Positions 15,480-22,936 of a stretch of 28,117 nt of DNA are shown here, in pieces. Below the pieces are notes generated by a model. It was not told where the DNA came from, ran no database searches, and saw nothing but the letters and a program-made list of their open reading frames with translations. The translations under genes were made by a program, and so were the position numbers. Position 1 is the stretch's first letter. The number at the start of each line of letters is the position of its first letter. This DNA comes from SCSIO-59966 sp046566185 (GTDB taxonomy: Bacteria; Actinomycetota; Actinomycetes; Actinomycetales; SCSIO-59966): NCBI GenBank assembly GCA_046566185.1, contig JBKHXE010000036.1, positions 1 to 28,117 on the forward strand, given 5' to 3'.

Positions 15480-16436
15480 TCAGGCGGACCGCAACGCCGC
15501 GTCGGCGAACCAGTCGACGGTGCGCCGCAGCCCCACGCGCCACGGCACCCGCGGACGCCAGCCCAGGAGCTCCTCGGCGAGCGCGGTGTCCGGACGCCGT
15601 ACCTGCGGGTCGTCGACGGGCCGGTCGACGTGCACGATCGGGGACGACGACCCCGTGGCCGCGACGACGTCCTCCGCGATCTGGCGCACGGTGAGCTCGT
15701 GGGGGTTGCCGATGTTGACCGGGCCGGGGTGGTCCGAGGCCGCCAGCGCGAGGATGCCCGCGACGAGGTCGTCGACGTAGCAGACCGACCGGGTCTGAAG
15801 GCCGTCGCCGGCGACCGTGATCGGCTCGCCGGCGAGCGCCTGGCGGATGAACGTGGGGATGGCGCGGCCGTCCATCGGGCGCATCCGGGGACCGTAGGTG
15901 TTGAAGATGCGGACGATGCCGGTGTCCACGCCCTCGGCGCTGCGGTAGGCCGTCGTCATCGCCTCCGCGTAGCGCTTCGCCTCGTCGTAGACGCCGCGCG
16001 GGCCGATGGGGTTGACGTGGCCCCAGTAGGTCTCCGGCTGTGGGTGCACCTGCGGGTCGCCGTACACCTCGGAGGTCGAGGCGAGGACGAACCGGGCTCG
16101 CTTCTCCTTCGCCAGCCCGAGGGCGTGCCACGTGCCGATCGCGCCGACCTTCAGCGTGTGGATCGGCAGCTTCAGGTAGTCGATGGGGGAGGCGGGGGAG
16201 GCGAAGTGCAGCACGAGGTCCACCGGCCCGGGAACGTGGACGAAGTCCGTGATGTCGCAGCGCACCAGCCGGAACGCCGGGTGGTCGGTGAGGTGGGCGA
16301 CGTTCGCCGGGGTGCCGGTGAGGAAGTTGTCGAGGCAGGTCACGCGGGCGCCGGACGTCAGCAGCGCCTGGCACAGGTGGCTGCCGAGGAAGCCGGCGCC
16401 TCCGGTGACCACGGCATGGCGGGAACGCAGCGGCAC
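15480..16436 (-). CDS. UDP-glucuronate decarboxylase-like NAD-dependent epimerase/dehydratase
   Basis: This is a 318-residue extended SDR. TGGAGFLGSHLCQAL binds NAD; STSEVYGDPQVHPQPETYWG and NPIGPRGVYDEAKRYAE carry the catalytic Thr/Glu area and Y150-x-x-x-K154. This wording (HPQ-x-E-x-YWG, GPR-x-x-YDE-x-KR) is that of UDP-xylose synthases, which turn UDP-glucuronate into UDP-xylose. A dTDP-glucose 4,6-dehydratase is the less likely reading. The GTG at 16436 is chosen because GGAGG lies 6 nt upstream; the longer frame to 16550 runs through the promoter. It is divergent from a GT2 gene and may supply a pentose to the same surface glycan (inference). A SigB/SigF-like promoter precedes it. Confidence 0.87.
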   Translation of the reverse strand: MPLRSRHAVVTGGAGFLGSHLCQALLTSGARVTCLDNFLTGTPANVAHLTDHPAFRLVRCDITDFVHVPGPVDLVLHFASPASPIDYLKLPIHTLKVGAIGTWHALGLAKEKRARFVLASTSEVYGDPQVHPQPETYWGHVNPIGPRGVYDEAKRYAEAMTTAYRSAEGVDTGIVRIFNTYGPRMRPMDGRAIPTFIRQALAGEPITVAGDGLQTRSVCYVDDLVAGILALAASDHPGPVNIGNPHELTVRQIAEDVVAATGSSSPIVHVDRPVDDPQVRRPDTALAEELLGWRPRVPWRVGLRRTVDWFADAALRSA

Positions 16437-16476
16437 AGTGCACCTCCACAGCGGGGTTCGACGCCTCCCGGGCCCG

Positions 16477-16501
16477 GTACCCGCGACCGGCCCCCGCAAA
16501 C
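16477..16501 (-). promoter_or_regulatory. SigB/SigF-type promoter (GTTT-N15-GGGTAC)
   Basis: On the minus strand GTTT (16498-16501) and GGGTAC (16477-16482) are separated by 15 nt, close to the GTTT-N14-16-GGGTA pattern known for SigB of Bacillus and SigF of actinobacteria. The start point would be ~7 nt downstream, giving a leader of ~34 nt with GGAGG before the GTG at 16436. A sigma factor of this type is encoded at 25663-26463. Confidence 0.55.
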
Positions 16502-16536
16502 GCATGGGCGACGTCCGGCCGGGTAGGCCGGGGTCC

Positions 16537-17373
16537 GTGTCGTCCACCACCGGGAACGTGACCGTCGTCGTCGCCAGCCGTGACCGCAGGAGCGAGCTGC
16601 TGGCGTCGCTGCCCCGTCACGAGGCAGGCGTGGTCCTCGTCGACAACGCCTCCAGCGACGGCTCCGCACCGGACGTCGAGGCGGCCCTGCCCGACGTCCG
16701 CGTGATCCGTCTCGACCGCAACATCGGTGCGCGGGCTCGCACCCTGGGCGCCGAGGTCGCCGGGACGCCGTACGTCGCCTTCGCGGACGACGACTCGTGG
16801 TGGGCGCCCGGTGCGCTGGACGCCGCGACGCGCCTGCTCGACGAGCACCCGCGACTCGCGCTGGTACAGGCGCGGATCCTCGTCGGCCCGGATGAGCGAC
16901 CGGACCCCCTGTGCCGGGTGATGGCGGCCTCCCCGCTGCCCGCCGACGGGCTGCCCGGCCCCCGGCTGCTCGGGTTCGTCGCCTGCGCCGTGGTGGTGCG
17001 GCGCGAGGCCTTCCTGGCCGTCGGTGGCTTCGACGACGTCGTGCGCTTCCCGGGGGAGGAGCAGCGCGTCGCCCTCGACCTCGCGGCCGCCGGCTGGGAC
17101 ATGGCGTACGTGCCTGCGCTCGTCGTCCACCACCACCCCTCGCCGTCGCGCGAGCCGGCCGACGAGCGGTCCCTCCGCGTCGCGCGCAGCAACCTGCTCA
17201 CCGCCGTCCTGCGCCGTCCGTGGGGGGTCGTCGCCCGGGAGGTGGTACGCACGGTCAGGCGCGGGCAGGGTGCGGCGGTGCGCCGGGCGCTGCCCGACCT
17301 CGTGCCGGCGCTGCGTCAGCGGAGGTGCGTCCCCGACGCCGTCGAGGCGTGGTGCCGGCAGCTGGAGACCTGA
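16537..17373 (+). CDS. GT2 family glycosyltransferase
   Basis: This is a ~278-residue GT-A enzyme. VTVVVASRDRRSELLASL, VVLVDNASSDGSAPDV and NIGARARTLGAEVAGTPYVAFADDDSWW give the classic GT2 nucleotide-binding order with the DDD metal site; FPGEEQRVALDLAAAGWDMAYVP matches the later conserved acidic segment. GTG 16537 is preferred because TAGGCC lies 7 nt upstream, as in other probably leaderless genes here; ATG 16504 (11 residues longer) and GTG 16558 are alternatives. It is divergent from the UXS-like gene (100 bp between starts). Its 3' end overlaps the convergent PAS-ANTAR gene by 58 bp. Donor and acceptor unknown. Confidence 0.85.
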   Translation: MSSTTGNVTVVVASRDRRSELLASLPRHEAGVVLVDNASSDGSAPDVEAALPDVRVIRLDRNIGARARTLGAEVAGTPYVAFADDDSWWAPGALDAATRLLDEHPRLALVQARILVGPDERPDPLCRVMAASPLPADGLPGPRLLGFVACAVVVRREAFLAVGGFDDVVRFPGEEQRVALDLAAAGWDMAYVPALVVHHHPSPSREPADERSLRVARSNLLTAVLRRPWGVVAREVVRTVRRGQGAAVRRALPDLVPALRQRRCVPDAVEAWCRQLET

Positions 17374-18002
17374 CCGCGGCCCTCCAGGGCGGTGAGGGCC
17401 GGGTCCATGTACCGGTGCAGCGCCGCGGCCGACACCTCACCGGTGCTCATCGCCACCACGAGCTCCTCGCAGAGGTCGTGCAGCTTGAGGTTGTCGTTCC
17501 GCGACCGCCAGCGCAGCAGCGCGAACGCCGCGTCCGGGTCGAGGCCGTACACGTACATCAGCGCACCCTTGGCCTGCTCGATGGCGGCCGCGTGCTCCTT
17601 CGACCTGCGCACGGCCTCGGTCGCGGTGGCGTCCGCCAGCTGCCGCTCGGTCTCCGTGACGTCGATGACGTACCCGCGCAGGCCGGTCGGCTCTCCCGCG
17701 TCGTCCTGCACCGCGTCGCAGGCGAGGACGACGTGCCGCACCTGGCCGTCCGGCCGGACCACTCGGTGGTGCCTGCTGAACGCCCCACCCCGGCCCGCCA
17801 CCGCGTCGACCGCCGCCGCCAGCGCGTCGCGGTCGTCGGGGTGCAGCCGCTCGGAGAAGGTCTCCGGCGTGGGGTCGGAGTCGGCCGCGATGCCGTAGAT
17901 CGCCAGCACCTCGGGGCACCACCACCAGCTGTCGTCCGCGCGGTTCCAGGTGAACCGCCCGACGTGCTCGTCACGACCGGAGGTCAGCTCGCCGACGCTC
18001 AC
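17316..18002 (-). CDS. PAS-ANTAR RNA-binding antiterminator-type regulator
   Basis: This is a 228-residue protein. Residues ~15-125 form a PAS fold (WNRADDSWWWCPEVLAIYGI, RLHPDDRDAL, the PAC-like GYVIDVTETERQL). Residues ~135-195 form an ANTAR domain (AAAIEQAKGALMYVYGLDPDAAFALLRWRSRN), a three-helix RNA-binding module that in known cases binds dual hairpins to prevent transcription termination. The GTG at 18002 lies exactly 7 nt after a CATAGT -10 box, which argues for a leaderless message and against the longer frame to 18197. The PAS ligand is unknown. Confidence 0.87.
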   Translation of the reverse strand: MSVGELTSGRDEHVGRFTWNRADDSWWWCPEVLAIYGIAADSDPTPETFSERLHPDDRDALAAAVDAVAGRGGAFSRHHRVVRPDGQVRHVVLACDAVQDDAGEPTGLRGYVIDVTETERQLADATATEAVRRSKEHAAAIEQAKGALMYVYGLDPDAAFALLRWRSRNDNLKLHDLCEELVVAMSTGEVSAAALHRYMDPALTALEGRGQVSSCRHHASTASGTHLR

Positions 18003-18009
18003 GGAACCG

Positions 18010-18038
18010 ACTATGCCGAGAGCGCCGCTCCCGGTCCA
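18010..18038 (-). promoter_or_regulatory. promoter of the PAS-ANTAR gene (TGGACC-N17-CATAGT)
   Basis: On the minus strand TGGACC (18033-18038) and CATAGT (18010-18015) are separated by 17 nt, each matching the housekeeping consensus at four or more positions. The first transcribed base would fall at or next to the GTG at 18002. The -10 box overlaps the end of the P450 remnant. Confidence 0.55.
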
Positions 18039-18499
18039 GCCGAGCCCCCGGAACGGACGCCGTCGATGACGAGACGGGACCGCGGCAGCCCGAGCAGCCG
18101 GTGCGGCGGGACGAAAAGGTCCTGCGCCGGCACCCGGTAGGTCATGCCGCCCGCCAGCATCCGGACGCACCCGCCGAGCAGCGCCGTCGTCGCCCACTCG
18201 CCGGGGCAGCGGTGACCGGTCGCGTGGTCACCGCCGCCCTGGGGCACCAGCTCGAAGGGGTCGATGTCGTGCCCGGCGAACAGGTCCGGGTCGAACTCAC
18301 CCGCCCGCGGCCACCGACGCTCGTCGTGGTCGGTGCCGAACACGTCGAGCAGCACCCGCCGGCCGGCGGGTATCGCCGTGCCGTCCACCGTCGTGGGGCG
18401 GTACGCGCGCGCCGCGAGCACGGGCACGAAGGGCGTGTGCCGCCGGACCTCGAGCGACGTTGAGCAGCTCGACGGCGGCCGTCCGGGTCCGGTCGGGGA
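18011..18499 (-). pseudogene. remnant of a CYP152-type cytochrome P450 (fatty-acid peroxygenase)
   Basis: The minus strand holds two broken pieces of one P450. Piece B (18011-18454) reads LEVRRHTPFVPVLAA, then RRVLLDVFGTDHDERRW and PQGGGDHATGHRCPGEW with the haem-ligand Cys, then LPRSRLVIDGVRSG at the end. This matches, from memory, the C-terminal third of CYP152 enzymes such as P450-BSbeta. Piece A (about 18456-18499) reads IPDRTRTAAVELLNV in another frame, matching the I-helix start that should lie ~40-50 residues earlier. Thus the first ~230 residues are missing and an internal deletion at ~18455 removed the Arg-Pro that positions the fatty acid. No start or ribosome site is present, so a functional protein is very unlikely. 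Confidence 0.8.
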
Positions 18500-19219
18500 T
18501 CACGCGACCGGCAGCTCGTAGACGGCGTAGGCGGCGCCGATCACCGGCTGGGCGACGTTGCGCACCCGCGTGCCGCCCTCGGTCAGGCCCTTCTCGCGCC
18601 CCACGTGCGCGTGCCCGTGGACGGCGAGCCGCGCCCCGGCCGCGTCGATCGCCTCGCCGAGCATGTAGTTGCCGAGGAAGGGCCAGATCTCCGGCGGCTC
18701 ACCGACCAGCGTCTCGTCGACCGGCGCGTAGTGCGTCAGCGCGACGACGACGTCGGCGGACGACGCCTCCTCGAGGGCGGCCGCCAGCCGCTCGGCGCTC
18801 TCGCGGCCGTGCCGCGCGAAGGCCTTCATCTCCGGCTCGCCGAAGTCGCTGCCGCACCGCCCCGCGAAACCGAGCCCGAAGCCCTTGGCGCCGGCCACGC
18901 CGAGACGCCCACCGGGCAGGTCCAGGACCGTGCCGGTCCCCTCCAGCACGGTCAGGCCGGCGTCGGTGAGGACGTCGATCACCTCCTTGTCGGCGTCGCT
19001 CTGGTAGTCGTGGTTGCCGAGCACCGCCACCACCGGGACGCCCAGGCCCCCGTACTCGGAGGCCACCACCTCGGCCTCCTCGACCGTGCCGTGCCGGGTG
19101 AGGTCGCCGGCCAGCAGCAGGACGTCGGCACGCTCGGCCAGGCCCGCCAGCCCCGGCCGGTGGCGCCCCGCCAGGTCCGGCCCGAGGTGGACGTCGCCGA
19201 CGGCGGCCACGCGGATCAC
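18500..19219 (-). CDS. calcineurin-like metallophosphoesterase
   Basis: This is a 239-residue phosphoesterase with all family metal-binding blocks: GDVHLGPDL (D-x-H), AGDLTRHGTVEEAE, LGNHDYQSD (GNHD), THYAPVDE (His) and VHGHAHVGREKG (GH-x-H). It would hydrolyse a phosphodiester or phosphomonoester; the substrate is unknown. The GTG at 19219 overlaps the upstream BON gene stop as GTGA. Its stop is immediately followed by the P450 remnant. Co-transcription with the BON and nucleotidyltransferase genes is near certain. Confidence 0.92.
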   Translation of the reverse strand: MIRVAAVGDVHLGPDLAGRHRPGLAGLAERADVLLLAGDLTRHGTVEEAEVVASEYGGLGVPVVAVLGNHDYQSDADKEVIDVLTDAGLTVLEGTGTVLDLPGGRLGVAGAKGFGLGFAGRCGSDFGEPEMKAFARHGRESAERLAAALEEASSADVVVALTHYAPVDETLVGEPPEIWPFLGNYMLGEAIDAAGARLAVHGHAHVGREKGLTEGGTRVRNVAQPVIGAAYAVYELPVA

Positions 19220-19470
19220 CGGATCACCTCGGCGCCCTCGGGACGGCGGCCGAGCGCCTCGTCGGCGCAGGACATCTCGTCGACCACGTCGCAGCCCGGG
19301 CACATCTCCCGGACGACCTCCAGCACCGCGTCCTTCGCCGGCCCGCTGGCCACCTGGCCGCCGACGAAGATGCGGCCCTCGTGCTCGCGCAGGTGGACCC
19401 CGAGCTCCGCGGTCCGGTCGTCCTCGGCCAGCCGCTGCTCGACGTGCCGCAGCCGGTAGGCGTCGTTCAT
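19216..19470 (-). CDS. small BON-domain protein
   Basis: This is an 84-residue protein reading as one BON domain: an N-terminal helix (AYRLRHVEQRLAEDD), a short beta element (VHLREHEGRIFVGGQV) with the family's V-x-G-x-V turn, and a helix ending in VREMCPGCDVVDEMSC. BON domains usually bind phospholipid or membranes, but no signal peptide or membrane segment is seen here, so it is probably cytoplasmic. Three Cys in the C-terminal third are unusual for BON and could bind a metal. It overlaps its neighbours by ATGA and GTGA. Confidence 0.72.
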   Translation of the reverse strand: MNDAYRLRHVEQRLAEDDRTAELGVHLREHEGRIFVGGQVASGPAKDAVLEVVREMCPGCDVVDEMSCADEALGRRPEGAEVIR

Positions 19471-20069
19471 GCGCTCTCCTCCAGGTGGACGGGCCGTGGT
19501 TCCGGGTGGTCGGACAGCACCCCCAGCCGCCGGGCGAGGTACAGGGCGGCGTCGGCGAAGGGGTTACCGGAGACCGCCGCCTCCACCCGAGGCACGTCGA
19601 TCTGCTCACGGAGGCTGCGCAGCAGGGAGAGCGGCGGCTCGAGGTCGCAGGCGTGGTCCGACAGGGCGGCCAGCTTCGCGACGAGCAGGTCGGTCGCCGA
19701 GAGCACCGGCATCTCGACGGACTCGACCGGCATCAGGTCCGCCCGCGCCAGCAGGTCGTCGTCCACCGGGCCGCAGGCCAGACGGTGGATGAGGTCGACC
19801 GGGGCGCCGTGGTGGCGTGCCTTGAACAGCCAGTCCTCGGGCGGCTGGAGCACGTCCAGCCCCGCGTCGCGCAGCGCGTCCTGCGCGGCCGGCGCGTCGC
19901 CGGGCCGGACGACGAAGTCGACGTCGTGGCGGCTGTCCTGCCCGCCGCGTGCGTACACGGCGTAGCCGCCGGCCAGCGCGAACGGCAGGTCCGCGTCCTT
20001 CAGCGCGACGGCGACCGTCTTGAGCGCCTCGAGCAGCGGACGAGTGGGGTCCTCCACGACGTCTGCCAT
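19467..20069 (-). CDS. minimal nucleotidyltransferase-fold protein
   Basis: This is a 200-residue protein with the nucleotidyltransferase signature: LAGGYAVYARGGQDSRHDVDF, where GG and the D-x-D pair (HDVDF) would bind metal and NTP. A third acidic position appears in PVDLIHRL. The family resembles AbiEii/DUF6036-like NTases, some of which are toxins, but no adjacent antitoxin is seen; instead it is coupled (ATGA) to the BON and phosphoesterase genes. The start is at ATG 20069 (MADVVED); ATG 20090 is 7 residues longer, and neither has a strong ribosome site. Target unknown. Confidence 0.78.
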   Translation of the reverse strand: MADVVEDPTRPLLEALKTVAVALKDADLPFALAGGYAVYARGGQDSRHDVDFVVRPGDAPAAQDALRDAGLDVLQPPEDWLFKARHHGAPVDLIHRLACGPVDDDLLARADLMPVESVEMPVLSATDLLVAKLAALSDHACDLEPPLSLLRSLREQIDVPRVEAAVSGNPFADAALYLARRLGVLSDHPEPRPVHLEESA

Positions 20070-20104
20070 ACCCGTCGCAGCGGCGGGCATGCGCGCCGCC
20101 CGTG

Positions 20105-21130
20105 TCAGGAGCCGGTCGCGGCGAGCACCGTCAGGGGACGGCGCAGGGCGCTGCGGCCGCGCTCCCACGCCTCCAGCGTGGCCTGCCCGGCGAGCTCGTC
20201 GAGGCCCAGGCAGACCGCTGCGCCGAACAGGACGTCGCGGGCCAGGTGCGGCTCCGCGGTGACGAGCGCGCCGCACAGGTCGTACGCCGCGAGCTGCTCG
20301 TGCACGGCGTCCGCCTCGACGTGCTCGGCGAAGAACTCCCGCGCCTCGTCGCCGAGACCGAGGCGCTCCACCCCGGCGACGTAGCGCTTGCAGGGCAGCG
20401 ACGACGTCATCTCGTAGGCGGCGAGGTGACCGAGCGCCGCCGCCCGGTGGCGGCGGTGCAGACCGAACAAGTGCATGGCGTTGACCGACGCCAGGGTGAG
20501 CGCCGTGGCGTGGTCGAGGTAGGCGCCGGGGGCGTCGTCCAGCCCGACGGCCCGCATCGTCGCGGCGAAGAGCTCGGCGTGCGTGCGCCCCGGGCGGCCC
20601 TCGCCGTACTCGTCGAACTGGATCTCGACGAGCGCCGACTTCGTCCGGCCCCGCAGTCGGGGGATCACCCACGTGTGCGGGTCGGCCTCGACCAGCTGGT
20701 AGACCGAGCGCAGCGCGCACATCTCCCGCAGCTGCTCCAGCGACGCCTCCCGGGCGACGTAGCCGGCCACCGACGGCCCGCCCGAGGAGGCGGTCATCTC
20801 GAACAGCGCGGCCGGCACCTCGGCCGGCTCGACGTCCTCGGTCGCGCCGAACCGGCGGAGCAGCTCGCTGCGGACGGCGCGCTCGAGGACGTCGCGGACG
20901 GCGAGCAGGGCTGGGGACCACTCCCACGCGTCGTCGACCCCGTCGAGGCCGCGGTAGTGCAGCTCGTACAGCAGGGTGAGCGACAGCTGGACGTCGTCGT
21001 CGAGCAGCGGGTCGCCCGTCGCGGCCACCGCGTCCGCCGCGCACCCGGTGAGGTCGGCGGCGTGCGGCGGAGCGAGCAGGACGTCGAGCAGCGCGGCGCC
21101 GAGAGGGCCGCGAGGTTCGGGGAGGCGCAT
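20105..21130 (-). CDS. haem-oxygenase-like diiron protein (iron-containing redox enzyme family)
   Basis: This is a 341-residue, mostly helical protein of the type annotated as iron-containing redox enzyme (HDO fold, the fold shared with SznF, UndA and BesC). Supporting stretches are LLYELHYRGLDG (E56, H58), ALVEIQFDEYGEGRPGRTHA (E169, E174, H184), AAYEMTSSLPCKRY (E240) and EHVEADAVHEQL (H270, E272, D274, H277). Those E/D/H residues are candidate iron ligands, assigned by pattern only. Members use O2 to oxidise amines, amino acids or fatty acids; the substrate here is unknown. It lies 18 bp after the ANTAR-GAF-PAS gene and 35 bp before the nucleotidyltransferase gene, so it is probably in one operon. 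Confidence 0.82.
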   Translation of the reverse strand: MRLPEPRGPLGAALLDVLLAPPHAADLTGCAADAVAATGDPLLDDDVQLSLTLLYELHYRGLDGVDDAWEWSPALLAVRDVLERAVRSELLRRFGATEDVEPAEVPAALFEMTASSGGPSVAGYVAREASLEQLREMCALRSVYQLVEADPHTWVIPRLRGRTKSALVEIQFDEYGEGRPGRTHAELFAATMRAVGLDDAPGAYLDHATALTLASVNAMHLFGLHRRHRAAALGHLAAYEMTSSLPCKRYVAGVERLGLGDEAREFFAEHVEADAVHEQLAAYDLCGALVTAEPHLARDVLFGAAVCLGLDELAGQATLEAWERGRSALRRPLTVLAATGS

Positions 21131-21148
21131 GGCGTCGATCCTGCGCGG

Positions 21149-22864
21149 TCAGGTGGGCTGGCGCGCGACGGCGACCACGACGAGGTCCCGGCCGTCGTGC
21201 TGGCGGCGGTCCAGCCACGCCCGGACCGGGAACCCGTTGGCGAGGGTCAGCTTCAGGGTGGTCGCGGTGCCGGACGACGCGACCCGGGTGACGGCCTCCC
21301 GCAGCCGGGCGCGACTGGTGGGGCTGAACGGCGCCAGACCGTCGTCCGTCGTCAGCAGCTCGGCCTGCGGGTCGTGGCCGAGCAGCCGGCGCAGCCCGCG
21401 GGACGTGCGGACGGTGCCCTCGTGAGGGTCCACCACGAACGAGCCCGTGCGCAGCAGCGGCTCCGCCTCCTCGGCGGGGTCGAGCCGTGGCGTCGCCCGG
21501 TCCTGCGCGGCGAGGGCGCGCGGCGGCTGCCAGGTGACGATCGCGCCGTCCTGCCACCGGGAGACGCGCACCGGGCCCAGCGACGTCCCGACCTGCTCGG
21601 CATGGCCGAACGCCAGCACCTGGCGGACCGCCGCCACGAGGGCGTCCGTCTCCTCCCGCGACCACGGCGTGACCTCGAGGAGGGTGCGGCCCACCGGGTC
21701 GGTCGGCACGTCGCCGCGGCGCGTCAGCTCGGAGACGGCGGAGGCGTTGGCCTCGGTCAGCAGGACGTCGTGCCAGTCCGCCGCCGGCACCGCGGCCGCC
21801 GGCCGGACCAGCATGCCCGGTGCGGCGAACGCCTCGAGCAGCAGCGCGGTCTGCACGGCGAACCTGTCGCAGCGCTGGTCCTCGCCGGGCGTCAGCATCG
21901 GCAGGAGGGCCCGCCCGATGCCCTCGGCCAGCAGAGTCAGCGAGCGCCGGTCGTCCTCGCCGAAGTCCACCGGCTCCGGCCACCCCAGGTAGACCACGGC
22001 GAAACGGTGACCGGCCGCCGCGATGGGCAGGGCGGCGAGGACGCGCGAGGCGGTCGGGGCGTGGGCCAGGTCCGGGAACCGGCGCAGCGCCACCTCGGGG
22101 TCGCCGATCAGCTGCGGTCGCCCCTCGGCGGCCGCGAGCACCGGCAGCTCGAGGACCGGTGGCACCCGCCGCCAGATGCTGAGGTCGTGGCGCTCGAACC
22201 CGGCCGAGGCGAGCAGCTCGAGGGAGCCGTCGGCGGCGATGGCGTACAGCGCGCCCTGGGTCGGGGACGCCGGCCACACGCAGTCGGCCACCACGGAGGC
22301 CAGCAGCTCCCGCGGGCTCGCGGCGTCGTCCACCCCGGCCAGCGCCAGGCGGAGCGCCGCGTCGCTCGGTGTCGGGCTGCGACCCGACCGGCGTGCGGCG
22401 TGCTCGCGCAGCTGGGCCACCAGCTCGGCCGGCACCGAGCGGGTCGGGTCGTGCACGACACCGTCGCCGGCGAAGGGACCCCGCGCCAGCAGGTCGGGGA
22501 CGCCGTCGAGGTCGTCGGCCGGCTGCTCCGGTGGCCCGGCGACCTCGGCGACGTAGCTGGCCGCGACGTCCGCGAGCTTCTTGTTCGTGTCCCGGGCGGC
22601 CCGCACGAGCTGGGCGAACGCCTCGTCGACGCCGGTCCGCCCCCGGGCGGCGAGCAGGCCCTTGGCCTGCTCGATGACGGCGCGGTGCCGCAGGGCGAGC
22701 TTGAGGTGGAAGTTCTCGGCGCGCAGCCGGCGCAGGACCTCGTCGAGGCCGGGGTGGTCGACGCCGTCCACGGGCACGGGGTGCTCGGGGCGCGCCTCAG
22801 GTGCGCCCTCGACGGGGCGGACGACGTCCAACGGTGAGACCTCCGGTGTCGAGCGGGTGGTCAC
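21149..22864 (-). CDS. ANTAR-GAF-PAS multidomain regulator with N-terminal ANTAR
   Basis: This is a ~571-residue protein. Near the N-terminus RHRAVIEQAKGLLAARGRTGVDEAFAQLVRAARD is an ANTAR domain, followed by a GAF-like region (LASVVADCVWPASPTQGALYAIAADGSLELLASAGF ... VLAALPIAAAG) and then two PAS-like regions (ANASAVSELTRRGD; FVVDPHEGTVRTSRGLRRLLGHDP). Most ANTAR proteins carry this domain at the C-terminus, so the order is reversed. The GTG at 22864 is chosen because a clear promoter (TTGAAC-N17-TAGGCT) ends at 22890; the TTG at 22918 that opens the longer frame is the -35 box. Probably an RNA-binding antitermination regulator responding to an unknown signal. Confidence 0.82.
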   Translation of the reverse strand: MTTRSTPEVSPLDVVRPVEGAPEARPEHPVPVDGVDHPGLDEVLRRLRAENFHLKLALRHRAVIEQAKGLLAARGRTGVDEAFAQLVRAARDTNKKLADVAASYVAEVAGPPEQPADDLDGVPDLLARGPFAGDGVVHDPTRSVPAELVAQLREHAARRSGRSPTPSDAALRLALAGVDDAASPRELLASVVADCVWPASPTQGALYAIAADGSLELLASAGFERHDLSIWRRVPPVLELPVLAAAEGRPQLIGDPEVALRRFPDLAHAPTASRVLAALPIAAAGHRFAVVYLGWPEPVDFGEDDRRSLTLLAEGIGRALLPMLTPGEDQRCDRFAVQTALLLEAFAAPGMLVRPAAAVPAADWHDVLLTEANASAVSELTRRGDVPTDPVGRTLLEVTPWSREETDALVAAVRQVLAFGHAEQVGTSLGPVRVSRWQDGAIVTWQPPRALAAQDRATPRLDPAEEAEPLLRTGSFVVDPHEGTVRTSRGLRRLLGHDPQAELLTTDDGLAPFSPTSRARLREAVTRVASSGTATTLKLTLANGFPVRAWLDRRQHDGRDLVVVAVARQPT

Positions 22865-22889
22865 CGGGGTCTCGGGTAACGCGGTGCGC

Positions 22890-22918
22890 AGCCTAGGTGC
22901 GGCCAGCGGCCAGTTCAA
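22890..22918 (-). promoter_or_regulatory. promoter TTGAAC-N17-TAGGCT for the ANTAR-GAF-PAS operon
   Basis: On the minus strand TTGAAC (22913-22918) and TAGGCT (22890-22895) are exactly 17 nt apart, a good housekeeping-type match. Transcription would start near 22882, about 18 nt before the GTG at 22864. It decides the gene start. Confidence 0.65.
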
Positions 22919-22936
22919 CCCGCGTCGCGGATCGTC

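Noticed and set aside
19467..20069. Toxin-antitoxin system based on the nucleotidyltransferase
   Set aside because: No antitoxin-like gene is next to it; the neighbours are a diiron protein, a BON protein and a phosphoesterase.
19467..22277. 936-residue minus-strand frame ending in the nucleotidyltransferase
   Set aside because: Only the last ~200 residues are protein-like; the rest is a frame shadow of the diiron and ANTAR-GAF-PAS genes with Arg/Gly/Pro/Ala-rich translation.
20102..22837. 911-residue plus-strand open frame
   Set aside because: GC-rich antisense shadow of two well-supported minus-strand genes; no motif and no ribosome site.
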